A DNA stretch of 64,000 bases from Patulibacter minatonensis DSM 18081 (GTDB taxonomy: Bacteria; Actinomycetota; Thermoleophilia; Solirubrobacterales; Solirubrobacteraceae): NCBI RefSeq assembly GCF_000519325.1, contig NZ_KI912613.1:2967432-3031431 (forward strand), written 5' to 3'. The notes beneath the pieces were generated by a model. The model was not told the DNA's origin. It did no database searches and worked only from the letters and a program-made list of their open reading frames with translations. The translations under genes were made by a program, and so were the position numbers. Shown here one piece after another: positions 17,796 to 26,238 of this stretch (position 1 is its first letter; every line of letters starts with the position of its first letter).

Positions 17796-19346
17796 ATGGG
17801 CTACTCCGTCACGACCCCGATCTTCTACGTCAACGCGGCGCCGCACCTCGGCCACGCGTACTCGACGATCGTGGCCGACGTCCTGGCGCGCAACCACCGG
17901 CAGCGCGGCGACGACGTCTTCTTCCTGACGGGCACCGACGAGCACGGCGAGCCGGTGGCGAACGTCGCCCGGGACCGCGGCATCACGCCGCAGGAGCTCG
18001 TCGACGAGAACGCCCCGAAGTTCCAGGCGATGGGCCCCGTGCTGGAGTCCTCCAACGACTTCTTCATCCGGACCTCCGACCCGCGTCACAAGGCCGCGGT
18101 GCAGGAGATCCTCACGACGGTCAAGGAGAACGGCTGGGTCTACGAGGGCCAGTACGAGGGCTGGTACTGCCCGAAGTGCGCCGACTTCAAGACCGAGTCC
18201 GAGATCGCGGAGGGCAACACCTGCCCGATCCACGGCGTCCCGCTGCTGCGCGAGTCCGAGACCAACTGGTTCTTCAAGCTCTCCGCGTTCCAGGAGCGGC
18301 TCGAGCAGCTCTACGCCGACCGGCCGGACTGGGTCGTCCCCCAGAGCCGCCGGAACGAGGCCCTCGCGTTCATCAAGGGCGGGCTGCAGGACGTCTCGCT
18401 CAGCCGCAACCAGATCACCTGGGGCGTCGAGGTCCCGTGGGACCTCGACCACGTCTTCTACGTCTGGTGGGACGCGCTCCTGAACTACGTCACCGCGCTG
18501 CGCTTCGGCCGCGACGGCGAGGACCTGACGGCGAGCCACTGGCCGGCGACGCACGTCATCGGCAAGGACATCCTGAAGTTCCACACGATCTACTGGCCCG
18601 CGCTCCTGATGGCCGCGGAGCTCGAGGTCCCGACCCGGGTGATGGTCGGTGGCTTCCTCCTGGTCGGCGGCACGAAGATGAGCAAGTCGCTCGGCAACGT
18701 GCTGGACCCGTTCGACGCGATCGAGCAGTACGGCGCCGACGCCGTGCGCTTCTACCTGCTCCGCGAGGTCGCGTTCGGCAGCGACGGCTCCGTGTCGCTC
18801 GAGGGCCTGAAGCTCCGCTACGAGTCCGAGCTGGCCAACGACTTCGGCAACCTCGCGTCGCGCTCGACCGCGATGGTCCGCCGCTACCGCGACAGCGTCG
18901 TCCCCGACGTGGCGGTCGACCCCGTCGTGGCAGCGTCCTTCGCCGGGCTCGGCGACACGGTCTCGCGCATGCTCGACGACGGGCAGATCAGCCAGGCGCT
19001 CGAGGCGATCTGGGAGCGCGTCCGCCTGCTGAACCGCTTCGTCGAGGAGCAGGCCCCCTGGACGCTCGCCAAGGCCGAGAAGGTCGACCCGACCTCCGAG
19101 GGCTTCGACCCCGACGAGCTGACCCGCGCGACCGCCGACCTCGACCGCGTCCTGCGCACCCTGGTCGAGGGCGTGCGCGTGCTCGCCGTCCTCCTGCACC
19201 CGTGGCTGCCGTCGAGCACGGTCGTCCTGCTCGACGCCCTGAACGTCCCCGACCTCGCCTGGTCCGGCGCGGAGCTCGGCACCGGCGCGGCCGGCGCGGT
19301 CGGCGACCTCGCGCCGCTGTTCCCGAAGGACCGGGCCGCGGCGTGA
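17796..19346 (+). CDS. metG: Methionyl-tRNA synthetase
   Basis: This 516-residue class I synthetase charges both initiator and elongator tRNA-Met. The HIGH-type motif is HLGH in NAAPHLGHAYS. A zinc knuckle is formed by WYCPKCADF and TCPIHGVP (CxxC...CxxH), and KMSKS occupies residues 294-298 (GTKMSKSLGN). The C-terminal anticodon-binding helices are present but there is no tRNA-binding EMAP-like extension, matching the short actinobacterial form. TACCCT at 17781-17786 is 9 nt upstream of ATG. The gene heads a six-gene operon with tatD overlapping by 4 nt. Confidence 0.98.
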   Translation: MGYSVTTPIFYVNAAPHLGHAYSTIVADVLARNHRQRGDDVFFLTGTDEHGEPVANVARDRGITPQELVDENAPKFQAMGPVLESSNDFFIRTSDPRHKAAVQEILTTVKENGWVYEGQYEGWYCPKCADFKTESEIAEGNTCPIHGVPLLRESETNWFFKLSAFQERLEQLYADRPDWVVPQSRRNEALAFIKGGLQDVSLSRNQITWGVEVPWDLDHVFYVWWDALLNYVTALRFGRDGEDLTASHWPATHVIGKDILKFHTIYWPALLMAAELEVPTRVMVGGFLLVGGTKMSKSLGNVLDPFDAIEQYGADAVRFYLLREVAFGSDGSVSLEGLKLRYESELANDFGNLASRSTAMVRRYRDSVVPDVAVDPVVAASFAGLGDTVSRMLDDGQISQALEAIWERVRLLNRFVEEQAPWTLAKAEKVDPTSEGFDPDELTRATADLDRVLRTLVEGVRVLAVLLHPWLPSSTVVLLDALNVPDLAWSGAELGTGAAGAVGDLAPLFPKDRAAA

Positions 19347-20098
19347 TCGACAGCCACACGCACCTGGACTCCTGCGAGCCCGGAAACGACGAGCTCGTCG
19401 GCAACGCCCGCGCGGCGGGCGTCCGCCGGATCCTGACCGTCGGGATGGACGAGGCGTCCAACCGCACCGCGCTCACCGCCGCCGACACCTTCGACGAGGT
19501 CTTCGCCGCCGTCGGCCGGCACCCGAACGCCGCGACCGGCTATGACGCTGCGGCCGGCGCCGACCTGCGCGAGCTCGCGGCGCACCCGCGGTGCGCCGCG
19601 ATCGGCGAGACCGGCCTCGACTTCTTCCGCGAGGGCGCGCCCGGCGACGACCAGCGCGCCGCGTTCCGCGATCAGATCGAGATCGCGCGGGAGACTGCCA
19701 AGCCGCTCGTCATCCACACCCGCGCCGCCGACGACGAGACGATCACCACGCTCCGCGAGCACGCCGACGGCGTCGTCGTCCTCCTGCACTGCTTCTCGAT
19801 GCCCTCCCGGGTCCACGAGTGCCTCGAGCAGGGCTGGTACGTCTCGTTCGCCGGCAACGTCACGTACCCGAAGAACGCCGACCTGGCGCTCGCCGCCGCG
19901 ACCGTCCCCGACGACCGGATCCTCGTGGAGACCGACGCGCCGTACCTCACGCCGCAGAAGCGCCGCCGGGAGCGCAACCAGACCGCGTACGTCACCGAGA
20001 CCGCGCGCTTCGTCGCCGCGCAGCGCGGGCAGTCCTACGAGGAGCTCGAGGCCGCCGTGACGGCCAACGCCGCCCGCGTGTTCGGGTGGGACGCGTGA
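19343..20098 (+). CDS. tatD: TatD-family metal-dependent deoxyribonuclease
   Basis: This 251-residue TIM-barrel hydrolase of the amidohydrolase superfamily is a 3'-5' exonuclease/DNase in characterised members. Metal ligands are visible in order: SHTHLD (HxH), IGETGLDFF (Glu), LVIHTRAADDE (His), LLHCFSMP (His) and ILVETDAPYLTPQ (Asp). The GTG start overlaps the metG stop (GTGA, 19343-19346) and its own stop overlaps the rsmA start. The metG-tatD-rsmA order is conserved across Gram-positive bacteria. All catalytic residues are intact. Confidence 0.96.
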   Translation: MIDSHTHLDSCEPGNDELVGNARAAGVRRILTVGMDEASNRTALTAADTFDEVFAAVGRHPNAATGYDAAAGADLRELAAHPRCAAIGETGLDFFREGAPGDDQRAAFRDQIEIARETAKPLVIHTRAADDETITTLREHADGVVVLLHCFSMPSRVHECLEQGWYVSFAGNVTYPKNADLALAAATVPDDRILVETDAPYLTPQKRRRERNQTAYVTETARFVAAQRGQSYEELEAAVTANAARVFGWDA

Positions 20099-21098
20099 GC
20101 GACGACCGGCCGGCAGCCGCCACCGAGCGCGCCGCCCGCGAGGCCGCGGAGGCCGCCGCCGTCGCCGACGTCCTGGCCGGCCCCGGCGGCCCGGTGCAGC
20201 CGAGCATCCGGCGGATGGGCGAGCACGGGATCCGCCCGCGGCACGAGCTCGGCCAGAACTTCCTCGTCGACGACAACATCCTCGGCGTCATCGAGCGGCT
20301 CGCGGAGCTGCGCGACGACGACGTCGCGCTCGAGGTCGGCGGCGGGCTCGGCGTGCTGTCCGAGCACCTCGCCGCGCGCGTCTCCGGACTGCACGTCGTC
20401 GAGATCGACCGCGGGCTCGAGGCGCCACTGCTCGAGGCCCTCGCGCCGTGGGCGGGCGGGGATCGCATCAAGCTCCACTTCGGCGACGCCGTGAAGGTCG
20501 ACTACGCCGCCTACGACCCGCCGCCGACGGTCTGCGTGTCGAACCTGCCCTACAACGTCGCCGCGACCGTCATCCTGCGGACCGTGGCCGAGCTCCCGAC
20601 GTGCGACCGCTGGGTCGCGATGGTGCAGAAGGAGGTCGGCGAGCGCTTCGCCGCGCCGCCCGGCACCAAGGCCTACGGCGCCCCGTCCGCCCTCGCGCAG
20701 CTCTCGTGCGACGTCAAGGTCCTGCGCGCGGTCTCGCGCCGGATCTTCTCGCCGGTCCCGAACGTCGACAGCGTCCTGCTCGGCCTGCGCCGCGTGCGGC
20801 CCCCGGCGCCGAAGCCGGTCCGCGACCTGATCAACGCCGCCTTCCTCCACCGCCGCAAGGTCCTCGCGAAGTCCGTGTCGCTCGGCGCGCCCCGGGACGC
20901 CCAGAACGCGCGGCGCGACGCGATCAAGGTGGCGCTGGAGGCCGCCGGCCTGCCGCTCGACGTCCGCGCCGAGCGCGTGCCGGCCCTCGGCTTCGCCGAC
21001 CTGGCGCGCTCGGCTTCGCCGACCTGGCGCGCGCCGTCGCGGACGCCGACGGCGACCACGCCACGGTGGGGGCGATCGACGCGTGGCGGGCGGCGTGA
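20095..21098 (+). pseudogene. rsmA: 16S rRNA dimethyladenosine transferase RsmA (KsgA), frame broken by a 23-bp duplication
   Basis: RsmA dimethylates A1518 and A1519 of 16S rRNA. The family signatures are present: HELGQNFLVDDNIL, ALEVGGGLGVLSEHL (SAM motif I), VSNLPYNVAATVI (catalytic NLPY), VQKEVGERF and FSPVPNVDS, after a 40-residue Ala/Glu-rich extension. At codon 305-306 an exact 23-bp tandem repeat (20986-21008, 21009-21031) shifts the frame. Removing one copy gives a 326-residue protein ending ADGDHATVGAIDAWRAA, whose stop (21096-21098) overlaps the ispE GTG. As written the frame meets no stop until 23613, inside dedA. All catalytic residues precede the break, so partial function is possible. 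Confidence 0.88.
20986..21031 (+). repeat. 23-bp exact tandem duplication inside rsmA
   Basis: Bases 20986-21008 and 21009-21031 are identical. Each encodes LGFADLAR when in frame. Because 23 is not a multiple of three, the second copy shifts the reading frame of the last 21 codons. Confidence 0.98.
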
Positions 21099-22024
21099 GC
21101 AGCGTCCCGCCGCCGGTCGGCACGGGCGCGCGGACGATCGCGCCGGCGAAGCTCAACGCGACGTTGCTCGTCGGACCGGTCCGCCCGCACGACGGCCGCC
21201 ACGACCTGACCTCGGTGATGCAGTCGCTGACGCTCGCCGACGACGTCGCGCTGGTCCCGGCACCCGTGGGCGCCCCGGCCGACGACGTCGACTGCCCCGG
21301 CGTCGACGGCGACAACCTCGCGCTGCGCGCCCTGCGCGACTTCCGCGCCGCCACCGGCTGGGACGCCCCGCCTCTGACCGTGCGGATCGTCAAGCGGATC
21401 CCCGTCGCCGCGGGGATGGCGGGCGGCTCCACCGACGCCGCCGCCGTCCTGCGGCTCGCCGCGCACCTCAGCGGTCGCGGCGACGCGGCGCTGCTGCAGG
21501 AGCTCGCCGCCGGGCTCGGCGCCGACGTCCCGCACGGCCTCGAGCCCGGGTTGGCGCTCGCCGCCGGCGCGGGGGAGCGCCTCGAGCGCTTCGACGGGGA
21601 CCTCCCGGGAGCCGTCGTCGTCGTCCCCGCGGACGTCGGGCTCTCGACCCCGAGCGTGTTCCGCGAGGCCGACGCCCTGCGACCGCCGCGGACCGCCGAC
21701 GACCTCGAGGCGTGGCGCGTGCGGGTCCTCGACGCGCTTCGCGCCGTCGGGGCGCACGGGGCGACGTACCCGGCCGAGCTGGCCGTCAACGACCTCGGTG
21801 CCGCCGCGGTGTCGCTCGCCCCCGTCGTCGGCGCGCACCTCGAGGCCCTCCGTCACGCCGGCGCGGCGCCCGCGCTGGTCTGCGGCTCCGGGCCGACGAC
21901 CGTCGGGTGGTTCCCCGACGCCGAGGCCGCCGAGGCCGCCGCCGCCAGGCTCGCCGCCGACGGCGTCGACGCGCTCGTCGCGCTGCCGACGTCCGGCGCA
22001 CCGATCGAGGCCGTGCCGGCGTGA
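21095..22024 (+). CDS. ispE: 4-diphosphocytidyl-2-C-methyl-D-erythritol kinase
   Basis: This 309-residue GHMP kinase phosphorylates CDP-ME in the MEP (non-mevalonate) isoprenoid pathway. It has PAKLNATLLVGPVRPHDGRHDLTSVMQSL at the N-terminus and the ATP-binding GHMP motif PVAAGMAGGSTDAAAVL. ADVPHGLEPGLALAAGAGE and CGSGPTTVGWF follow. The canonical NxxLxVxGRRxDGYH is mildly altered. GTG 21095 is preferred over GTG 21083 because it gives the same GTGA overlap used throughout this operon. The stop overlaps the next start by 4 nt. Confidence 0.95.
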   Translation: MSSVPPPVGTGARTIAPAKLNATLLVGPVRPHDGRHDLTSVMQSLTLADDVALVPAPVGAPADDVDCPGVDGDNLALRALRDFRAATGWDAPPLTVRIVKRIPVAAGMAGGSTDAAAVLRLAAHLSGRGDAALLQELAAGLGADVPHGLEPGLALAAGAGERLERFDGDLPGAVVVVPADVGLSTPSVFREADALRPPRTADDLEAWRVRVLDALRAVGAHGATYPAELAVNDLGAAAVSLAPVVGAHLEALRHAGAAPALVCGSGPTTVGWFPDAEAAEAAAARLAADGVDALVALPTSGAPIEAVPA

Positions 22025-23613
22025 GCGCGCTCGCCGGGTCCTCCGTCCCGCTCGCGGCCGTCGCCCCGCTGTGGCTGTCGCTCGTCGTCCTCGCGCCCGG
22101 GCTCTACTGGTTCTTCCGCCGCCGCGGCAAGGCCCCCGGCTGGGCGCTCCCGCTGACCGTCGTCGCCGTCGCGATCGGCGTGGTCGTCGGCGGGGGCATC
22201 GTCACGATCCCGTCGCTCGAGGACCTGCCGCTCCAGGAGAAGGTCGGCGACGTCGGGGACGCCGTCGGGCACTGGGGCTACCCGATCGTCGGCGTCCTGG
22301 CGTTCCTCGAGACCGGCGCCTTCGTGGGGCTCGTCGCGCCGGGGGAGACGTTCGTCATCCTCGGCGGCGTCCTCTCGGGCGAGGGGACGCTGAGCTACGG
22401 CCTGCTCCTGACGATCGTCTGGTTCTCCGCCTTCCTCGGCGACGCCGCCAGCTTCGGCCTGGGGCGGAAGCTCGGTCGCGGCTTCCTCGAGCGCCACGGA
22501 CCGAAGGTGAAGATCACGGCCGACCGCCTGACGCAGGTCGAGACGTTCCTCGCCAAGCACGGCGGCAAGGCGATCGTGATCGGCAGGTTCATCGGCTTCG
22601 TCCGCGCCGTCGCGCCGTTCATCCTCGGGTCCAGCGGCGTCACCTGGCGCCGGTTCCTGCCCTACGCCGTGATCGGCAGCGGGCTCTGGTCGGCGCTGTT
22701 CGTCACGCTCGGATACGCCTTCTGGCAGAGCCTCGACAGCCTGCTGGGGTGGGTCAAGCAGGGCGCGTTCGCGTTCGGCACCGTGATCGCGATCGCCGTC
22801 GCGATCGTCGCGACGCTCCACTGGCTCGGGGTCGAGGGCAACCGCGACCGCGCCGCGGCCTGGATCGAGGAGGCGAAGACGACCCGGTGGGGGCGCATGC
22901 TCCTGGCGGTGTGGCGGCCGGTGTCGGGGCCGGCGCGCTTCCTCTGGCGACGGATCACGCCCGGCGGGTTCGGGCTCGAGGTCACGACGCTCGTGGCCGT
23001 CGGGGGCGTCGGCGCGTTCGCGTTCTTCGGCCTCGAGCAGACCTTCGACCGTCGCGGGCCGACCGGGCTGACCACGGGCGACGTCAGCACCCTGGACTGG
23101 GTCGAGCGCCTGACCTTCGGCCCCGCCGAGGACCTCTCCCGGATCGGGGTCGTGCTCGGCTCCTACCCCGTCGTCGCGGGACTCGCCGCGCTGGCGGCGG
23201 CGTTCCTCGTCGGCCGCCGTCGCGCGGGCGCCGCGATCGCGCTCGTCGCCGCGACCGCCGTCACGCTCGGCGTCGGCGCGATCGTCCGGGCGGGGGAGGA
23301 CCGCCTCCCGCCGCCGGGCGCCCTCGAGGACGTCTCCGGCTCGAGCTTCCCCTCGCCCGTCGCCGTCGCCGCCGTCGTCTGGGTCGCCGTGGCCCTCGCG
23401 GTCAGCCCCGTCGTGCGCCGCATCCCCGGCCGGGTCGGGCTGACCGGGCTCGCCGTCATCCTCGCCGCGCTGATCTGCACCGCGCCGCTCGTCCTCCGGA
23501 CCGCCTACCTGTCGGACGTCCTCGCGGGGGCGGGCCTGTCGGCGGCGATCCTCGCCGTGGTGGGCGTCGTCGCGATCGTCGTCGGGCACATCCGTCACAC
23601 TCCCGAGCAATGA
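22021..23613 (+). CDS. DedA-family membrane protein fused to a degenerate PAP2-like domain
   Basis: This 530-residue polytopic membrane protein has a DedA/SNARE-associated domain at residues about 80-235: FLETGAFVGLVAPGETFVILGG, FLGDAASFGLGRKLGRGF, IVIGRFIGFVRAVAPFILG. DedA proteins are undecaprenyl-phosphate or phospholipid flippases. The C-terminal half resembles a PAP2 phosphatase (GSSFPSPVAVAAVVW, LRTAYLSDVLAGAGLSA). The catalytic SGH is SPV and the SRxxxxxHxxxD segment is shortened, so phosphatase activity is unlikely. The GTG overlaps the ispE stop, and the ATG of the next gene overlaps its stop. Confidence 0.85.
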   Translation: MSALAGSSVPLAAVAPLWLSLVVLAPGLYWFFRRRGKAPGWALPLTVVAVAIGVVVGGGIVTIPSLEDLPLQEKVGDVGDAVGHWGYPIVGVLAFLETGAFVGLVAPGETFVILGGVLSGEGTLSYGLLLTIVWFSAFLGDAASFGLGRKLGRGFLERHGPKVKITADRLTQVETFLAKHGGKAIVIGRFIGFVRAVAPFILGSSGVTWRRFLPYAVIGSGLWSALFVTLGYAFWQSLDSLLGWVKQGAFAFGTVIAIAVAIVATLHWLGVEGNRDRAAAWIEEAKTTRWGRMLLAVWRPVSGPARFLWRRITPGGFGLEVTTLVAVGGVGAFAFFGLEQTFDRRGPTGLTTGDVSTLDWVERLTFGPAEDLSRIGVVLGSYPVVAGLAALAAAFLVGRRRAGAAIALVAATAVTLGVGAIVRAGEDRLPPPGALEDVSGSSFPSPVAVAAVVWVAVALAVSPVVRRIPGRVGLTGLAVILAALICTAPLVLRTAYLSDVLAGAGLSAAILAVVGVVAIVVGHIRHTPEQ

Positions 23614-23825
23614 ACGGGGACCTCGTCACCTACCTCGTGGTCGGGATCGGCGCGCTCGTGTCGCTCGTCACCGTCGTCGGCCTGATCTTCGTGCCGGTCG
23701 TCCGGATGTACCCGACGTGGTGGCAGCGCAGCGCGGCCGGGGTGCTCGCGCTCGTCGTCGTCTGGGCGTTCGCGATCGGTGGCATCTACGTCGGCCTGCA
23801 GTTCGTGGACCGCTTCCTCAGCTGA
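23610..23825 (+). CDS. 71-residue two-TM membrane protein
   Basis: ATG 23610 overlaps the dedA stop (ATGA). The product has two predicted membrane segments, about 7-30 (YLVVGIGALVSLVTVVGLIFV) and 42-65 (GVLALVVVWAFAIGGIYVGL), joined by a short RMYPTWWQR loop. It is the last gene of the metG operon. I do not recognise a family. Strict overlap with dedA suggests a small partner of that protein, but this is inference. Confidence 0.75.
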   Translation: MNGDLVTYLVVGIGALVSLVTVVGLIFVPVVRMYPTWWQRSAAGVLALVVVWAFAIGGIYVGLQFVDRFLS

Positions 23826-23936
23826 CCCGGGCCGGGTCCAGCGCGCCCGCCCCTTGCGGCGTCGGGCCTCGTGTGCGCGCCCGCACGCAGGAGGGGGCCC
23901 GGGGCGGGCCGGCCCCCCACCGCTACGATCACTCGT

Positions 23937-25178
23937 GTGAATCCGCCCGACTCGCCGGTGGTCAGTGACGCGGGACCGCTCGACGCCATCGCCGAGGCCG
24001 TGTCCTCCGGATCCGGTCTACCGGCCCTCGCCCGCGCCGTGGCGCGGGCCCTCGACGCCGGGCTCGTCGTCGCCGATCGCGGCGGTGCGGTCCTCGCCGT
24101 CGCGGCCCGCTCCCGCGACGAGGAGCGTCGGCTCCTCGCCGTCCGCGGCGATCTCGAGTCGCTGACGCTGACGGTGGCGGGGGAGACCGCGGGCAGCGCG
24201 GTCCTCCAGCACCGCGGCGAGCCGGACGCCGGCGTCCTCGCGCTCGTGCTGACGGTGCTCGCGCTGGAGGTCGAGCGCGTCCGCGCGCCCGCCCGGGCCA
24301 GCCAGGAGGAGGCCGCGGCGTTCTGCTCGGGGCTGCTCGACGGCTCCTTCAGCGACGGGCCGACCATCGTCGAGCGCGGTCAGGAGCTCGGACTCGACCT
24401 GACGGAGACCACGGGCGCCCTGGTCGTCCGCGTCCACCCGCACGTCGCCGGCGACGAGGGCTGGCGCGCCCGGGCCCTCGCGGCCGTGGAGCGCGGCGCC
24501 CGCGCGGTCAGCCCGAGCTCCCTCGTCGGCGGCCTCGCGCGCCCCGGACCGGCGTGCGAGGTCGTGGCGCTGATCCCCGGCGGCTCCGACGACGCGGTGT
24601 CCCGCGCCGCGCAGGCCGCGTTCACGGAGCTCGACGGCGTGCTCCCCGGCCACGGGGTCTCCGTCGGCCACGGCCGCGCGACCGACCAGCCGGCCGACCT
24701 GCCCCGGGCCGTGCAGGAGGCCCTCCTCGCCTGCAACGTCAGCGAGGGCGACCCGGAGAACGCGGTCCTCGGCTTCGAGGAGACCGGCGCGTACCGCCTG
24801 CTGCTCTCCGCGATGAGCGAGAACCCCGACGAGCTCCGTCGCTTCTACGCCGAGACGATCGAGCCGCTCGCCGCGTACGACGCGCAGTACGAGACCGACC
24901 TCGTCGGCACCGTCACGGCCTACCTCGACGCCGACGGCTCCGTCGCCGCCGCCGCGCAGCGCCTCTTCACGCACCGGCACACCGTCCGCTACCGCCTGGA
25001 GCGCGTCCGCGAGCTCTGCGGCCTCGACGTCACGTCCAGCGACGGCCGCGAGCGCCTGAGCCTCGGGCTGAAGGCGATGCGGGTCCTCGGACTCGGCCAG
25101 CACGACGGGCCGGCGCTCGGCGAGCGGGAGCCCCGCCCGCGCCGCCCGGCGTCGGGCACCCGCCGCACCGCCAGGTGA
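23937..25178 (+). CDS. PucR/CdaR-type transcriptional regulator
   Basis: This 413-residue regulator has an N-terminal sensory region with LDAGLVVADRGGAVLAVAARS, a middle GGDEF-like CdaR domain, and a C-terminal PucR helix-turn-helix with the signature LDADGSVAAAAQRLFTHRHTVRYRLERVRELCGLD (positions about 325-360). Family members control purine, sugar-diacid or amino-acid catabolism. GTG 23937 lies 7 nt after TACGAT (23924-23929), which fixes the start. A nucleoside phosphorylase gene follows in the same direction with its own promoter, so a purine-related role is possible but not shown. Confidence 0.92.
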   Translation: MNPPDSPVVSDAGPLDAIAEAVSSGSGLPALARAVARALDAGLVVADRGGAVLAVAARSRDEERRLLAVRGDLESLTLTVAGETAGSAVLQHRGEPDAGVLALVLTVLALEVERVRAPARASQEEAAAFCSGLLDGSFSDGPTIVERGQELGLDLTETTGALVVRVHPHVAGDEGWRARALAAVERGARAVSPSSLVGGLARPGPACEVVALIPGGSDDAVSRAAQAAFTELDGVLPGHGVSVGHGRATDQPADLPRAVQEALLACNVSEGDPENAVLGFEETGAYRLLLSAMSENPDELRRFYAETIEPLAAYDAQYETDLVGTVTAYLDADGSVAAAAQRLFTHRHTVRYRLERVRELCGLDVTSSDGRERLSLGLKAMRVLGLGQHDGPALGEREPRPRRPASGTRRTAR

Positions 25179-25241
25179 GCGGACCGGGGCCGGGCGAGGG
25201 CCCCGGTGGGCCCCGGCCGGCGCTGTCGTAGCATCGCCCGC

Positions 25242-26030
25242 ATGCGGATCGGCATCGTCACGGGCTCGGGCACCTACGCGCTGGAGGGCCTGGACGGCGA
25301 GCGCCGGACCGTGCAGACCACCGACGGCCCGGTCCCGGTGACCGTCGGGACGGTCGGCGGCGTCGAGGTCGTGCACCTCGCCCGGCACCGGGACGGCCAC
25401 GAGCTCGTGTCGCACCAGGTCACGCACCGCGCGAACGTCCTGGCGTTCCGGGAGCTCGGCGTCGACGCGGTCCTCGCCGTCACCGTCTGCGGCACCTGCG
25501 ACCCGGACGCCGAGCTCGGCAGCCTCCTCGTCTTCGACGACCTCCACTTCCTCCAGAACCGCCTCGCGGACGGCAGCCTGTGCACGCTCCACACGGAGCC
25601 CGGGGCCCCCGGGCGCGGCCACTGGGTGTTCGAGGAGCCGTTCTCGGCGCCGTTGCGCGGGGCGCTCCTGACGGCGGCACGCGACGCCGGCCTCGAGGTC
25701 CGGGACGGCGGGTGCTACGGCCACGTCGACGGGCCGCGCTTCAACACGCGGGCGGAGATCAGGGGGCTGGTCGCGGCCGGCGTCACCGCGGTCAGCCAGA
25801 CCGCGGGTCCGGAGACGACGCTCTTCGGCGAGGCCGGCATCCCGTACGCGCTGATCGGCTTCCAGACGGACTACGCCAACGGGATCAGCGACGTCGCGAC
25901 GCCGGTGGAGACCCTGATGGAGCTGATCGGGCGCAGCACGGGCTCGTTCTCGGCGGTGCTCGAGCGCGCGATCCCGCTGGTCGCCGCCGACCCGCCGGGG
26001 CCGGTCGGCACGAGCATCACCTGGGACTGA
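25242..26030 (+). CDS. PNP/MTAP-family nucleoside phosphorylase
   Basis: This 262-residue enzyme cleaves a purine nucleoside or 5'-methylthio-nucleoside with phosphate. It has RIGIVTGSGTYALEGL at the N-terminus, HLARHRDGHELVSHQVTHRANVLAFRELGVDAVLAVTVCGTC (phosphate and purine site), and YGHVDGPRFNTRAEIR. The late substrate segment QTAGPETTLFGEAGIPYALIGFQTDYANG lacks the usual MxxxPE of MTAP. Specificity is therefore open between methylthioadenosine, methylthioinosine and guanosine/inosine. TAGCAT (25229-25234) is 7 nt upstream of ATG. A 6-bp hairpin (26041-26056) follows the stop. Confidence 0.9.
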   Translation: MRIGIVTGSGTYALEGLDGERRTVQTTDGPVPVTVGTVGGVEVVHLARHRDGHELVSHQVTHRANVLAFRELGVDAVLAVTVCGTCDPDAELGSLLVFDDLHFLQNRLADGSLCTLHTEPGAPGRGHWVFEEPFSAPLRGALLTAARDAGLEVRDGGCYGHVDGPRFNTRAEIRGLVAAGVTAVSQTAGPETTLFGEAGIPYALIGFQTDYANGISDVATPVETLMELIGRSTGSFSAVLERAIPLVAADPPGPVGTSITWD

Positions 26031-26040
26031 CCCGGTCGTC

Positions 26041-26056
26041 TCCGGGAGCGCCCGGA
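26041..26056 (+). terminator. Short hairpin after the phosphorylase gene
   Basis: tccggg (26041-26046) and cccgga (26051-26056) flank an AGCG loop, 11 nt past the stop. It is the only strong structure I see in the 208-nt gap before the secreted-protein gene. Confidence 0.4.
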
Positions 26057-26238
26057 GCCGATCGGTGGGAGCGCCGACGTACGTGTCGGAGCACGCGGAG
26101 GGTCTCGGGGCCAGCCCGGAGTGCGCCGCGACGGTTCCCGGTGGCGCCCGGACCGGGGGTGCTGCAGAATAGGTGGCGCGCAAACACTCGCGCCGTCCCC
26201 GTCCACCCAGCGTCACCTCTCCCCCGGAGGACACGGCC

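Noticed and set aside
19591-23613. A continuous open frame of 1340 codons across tatD, rsmA, ispE and dedA.
   Set aside because: It covers tatD and ispE out of frame, and the rsmA part runs through only because of the 23-bp duplication. GC-rich DNA commonly lacks stops in shadow frames.
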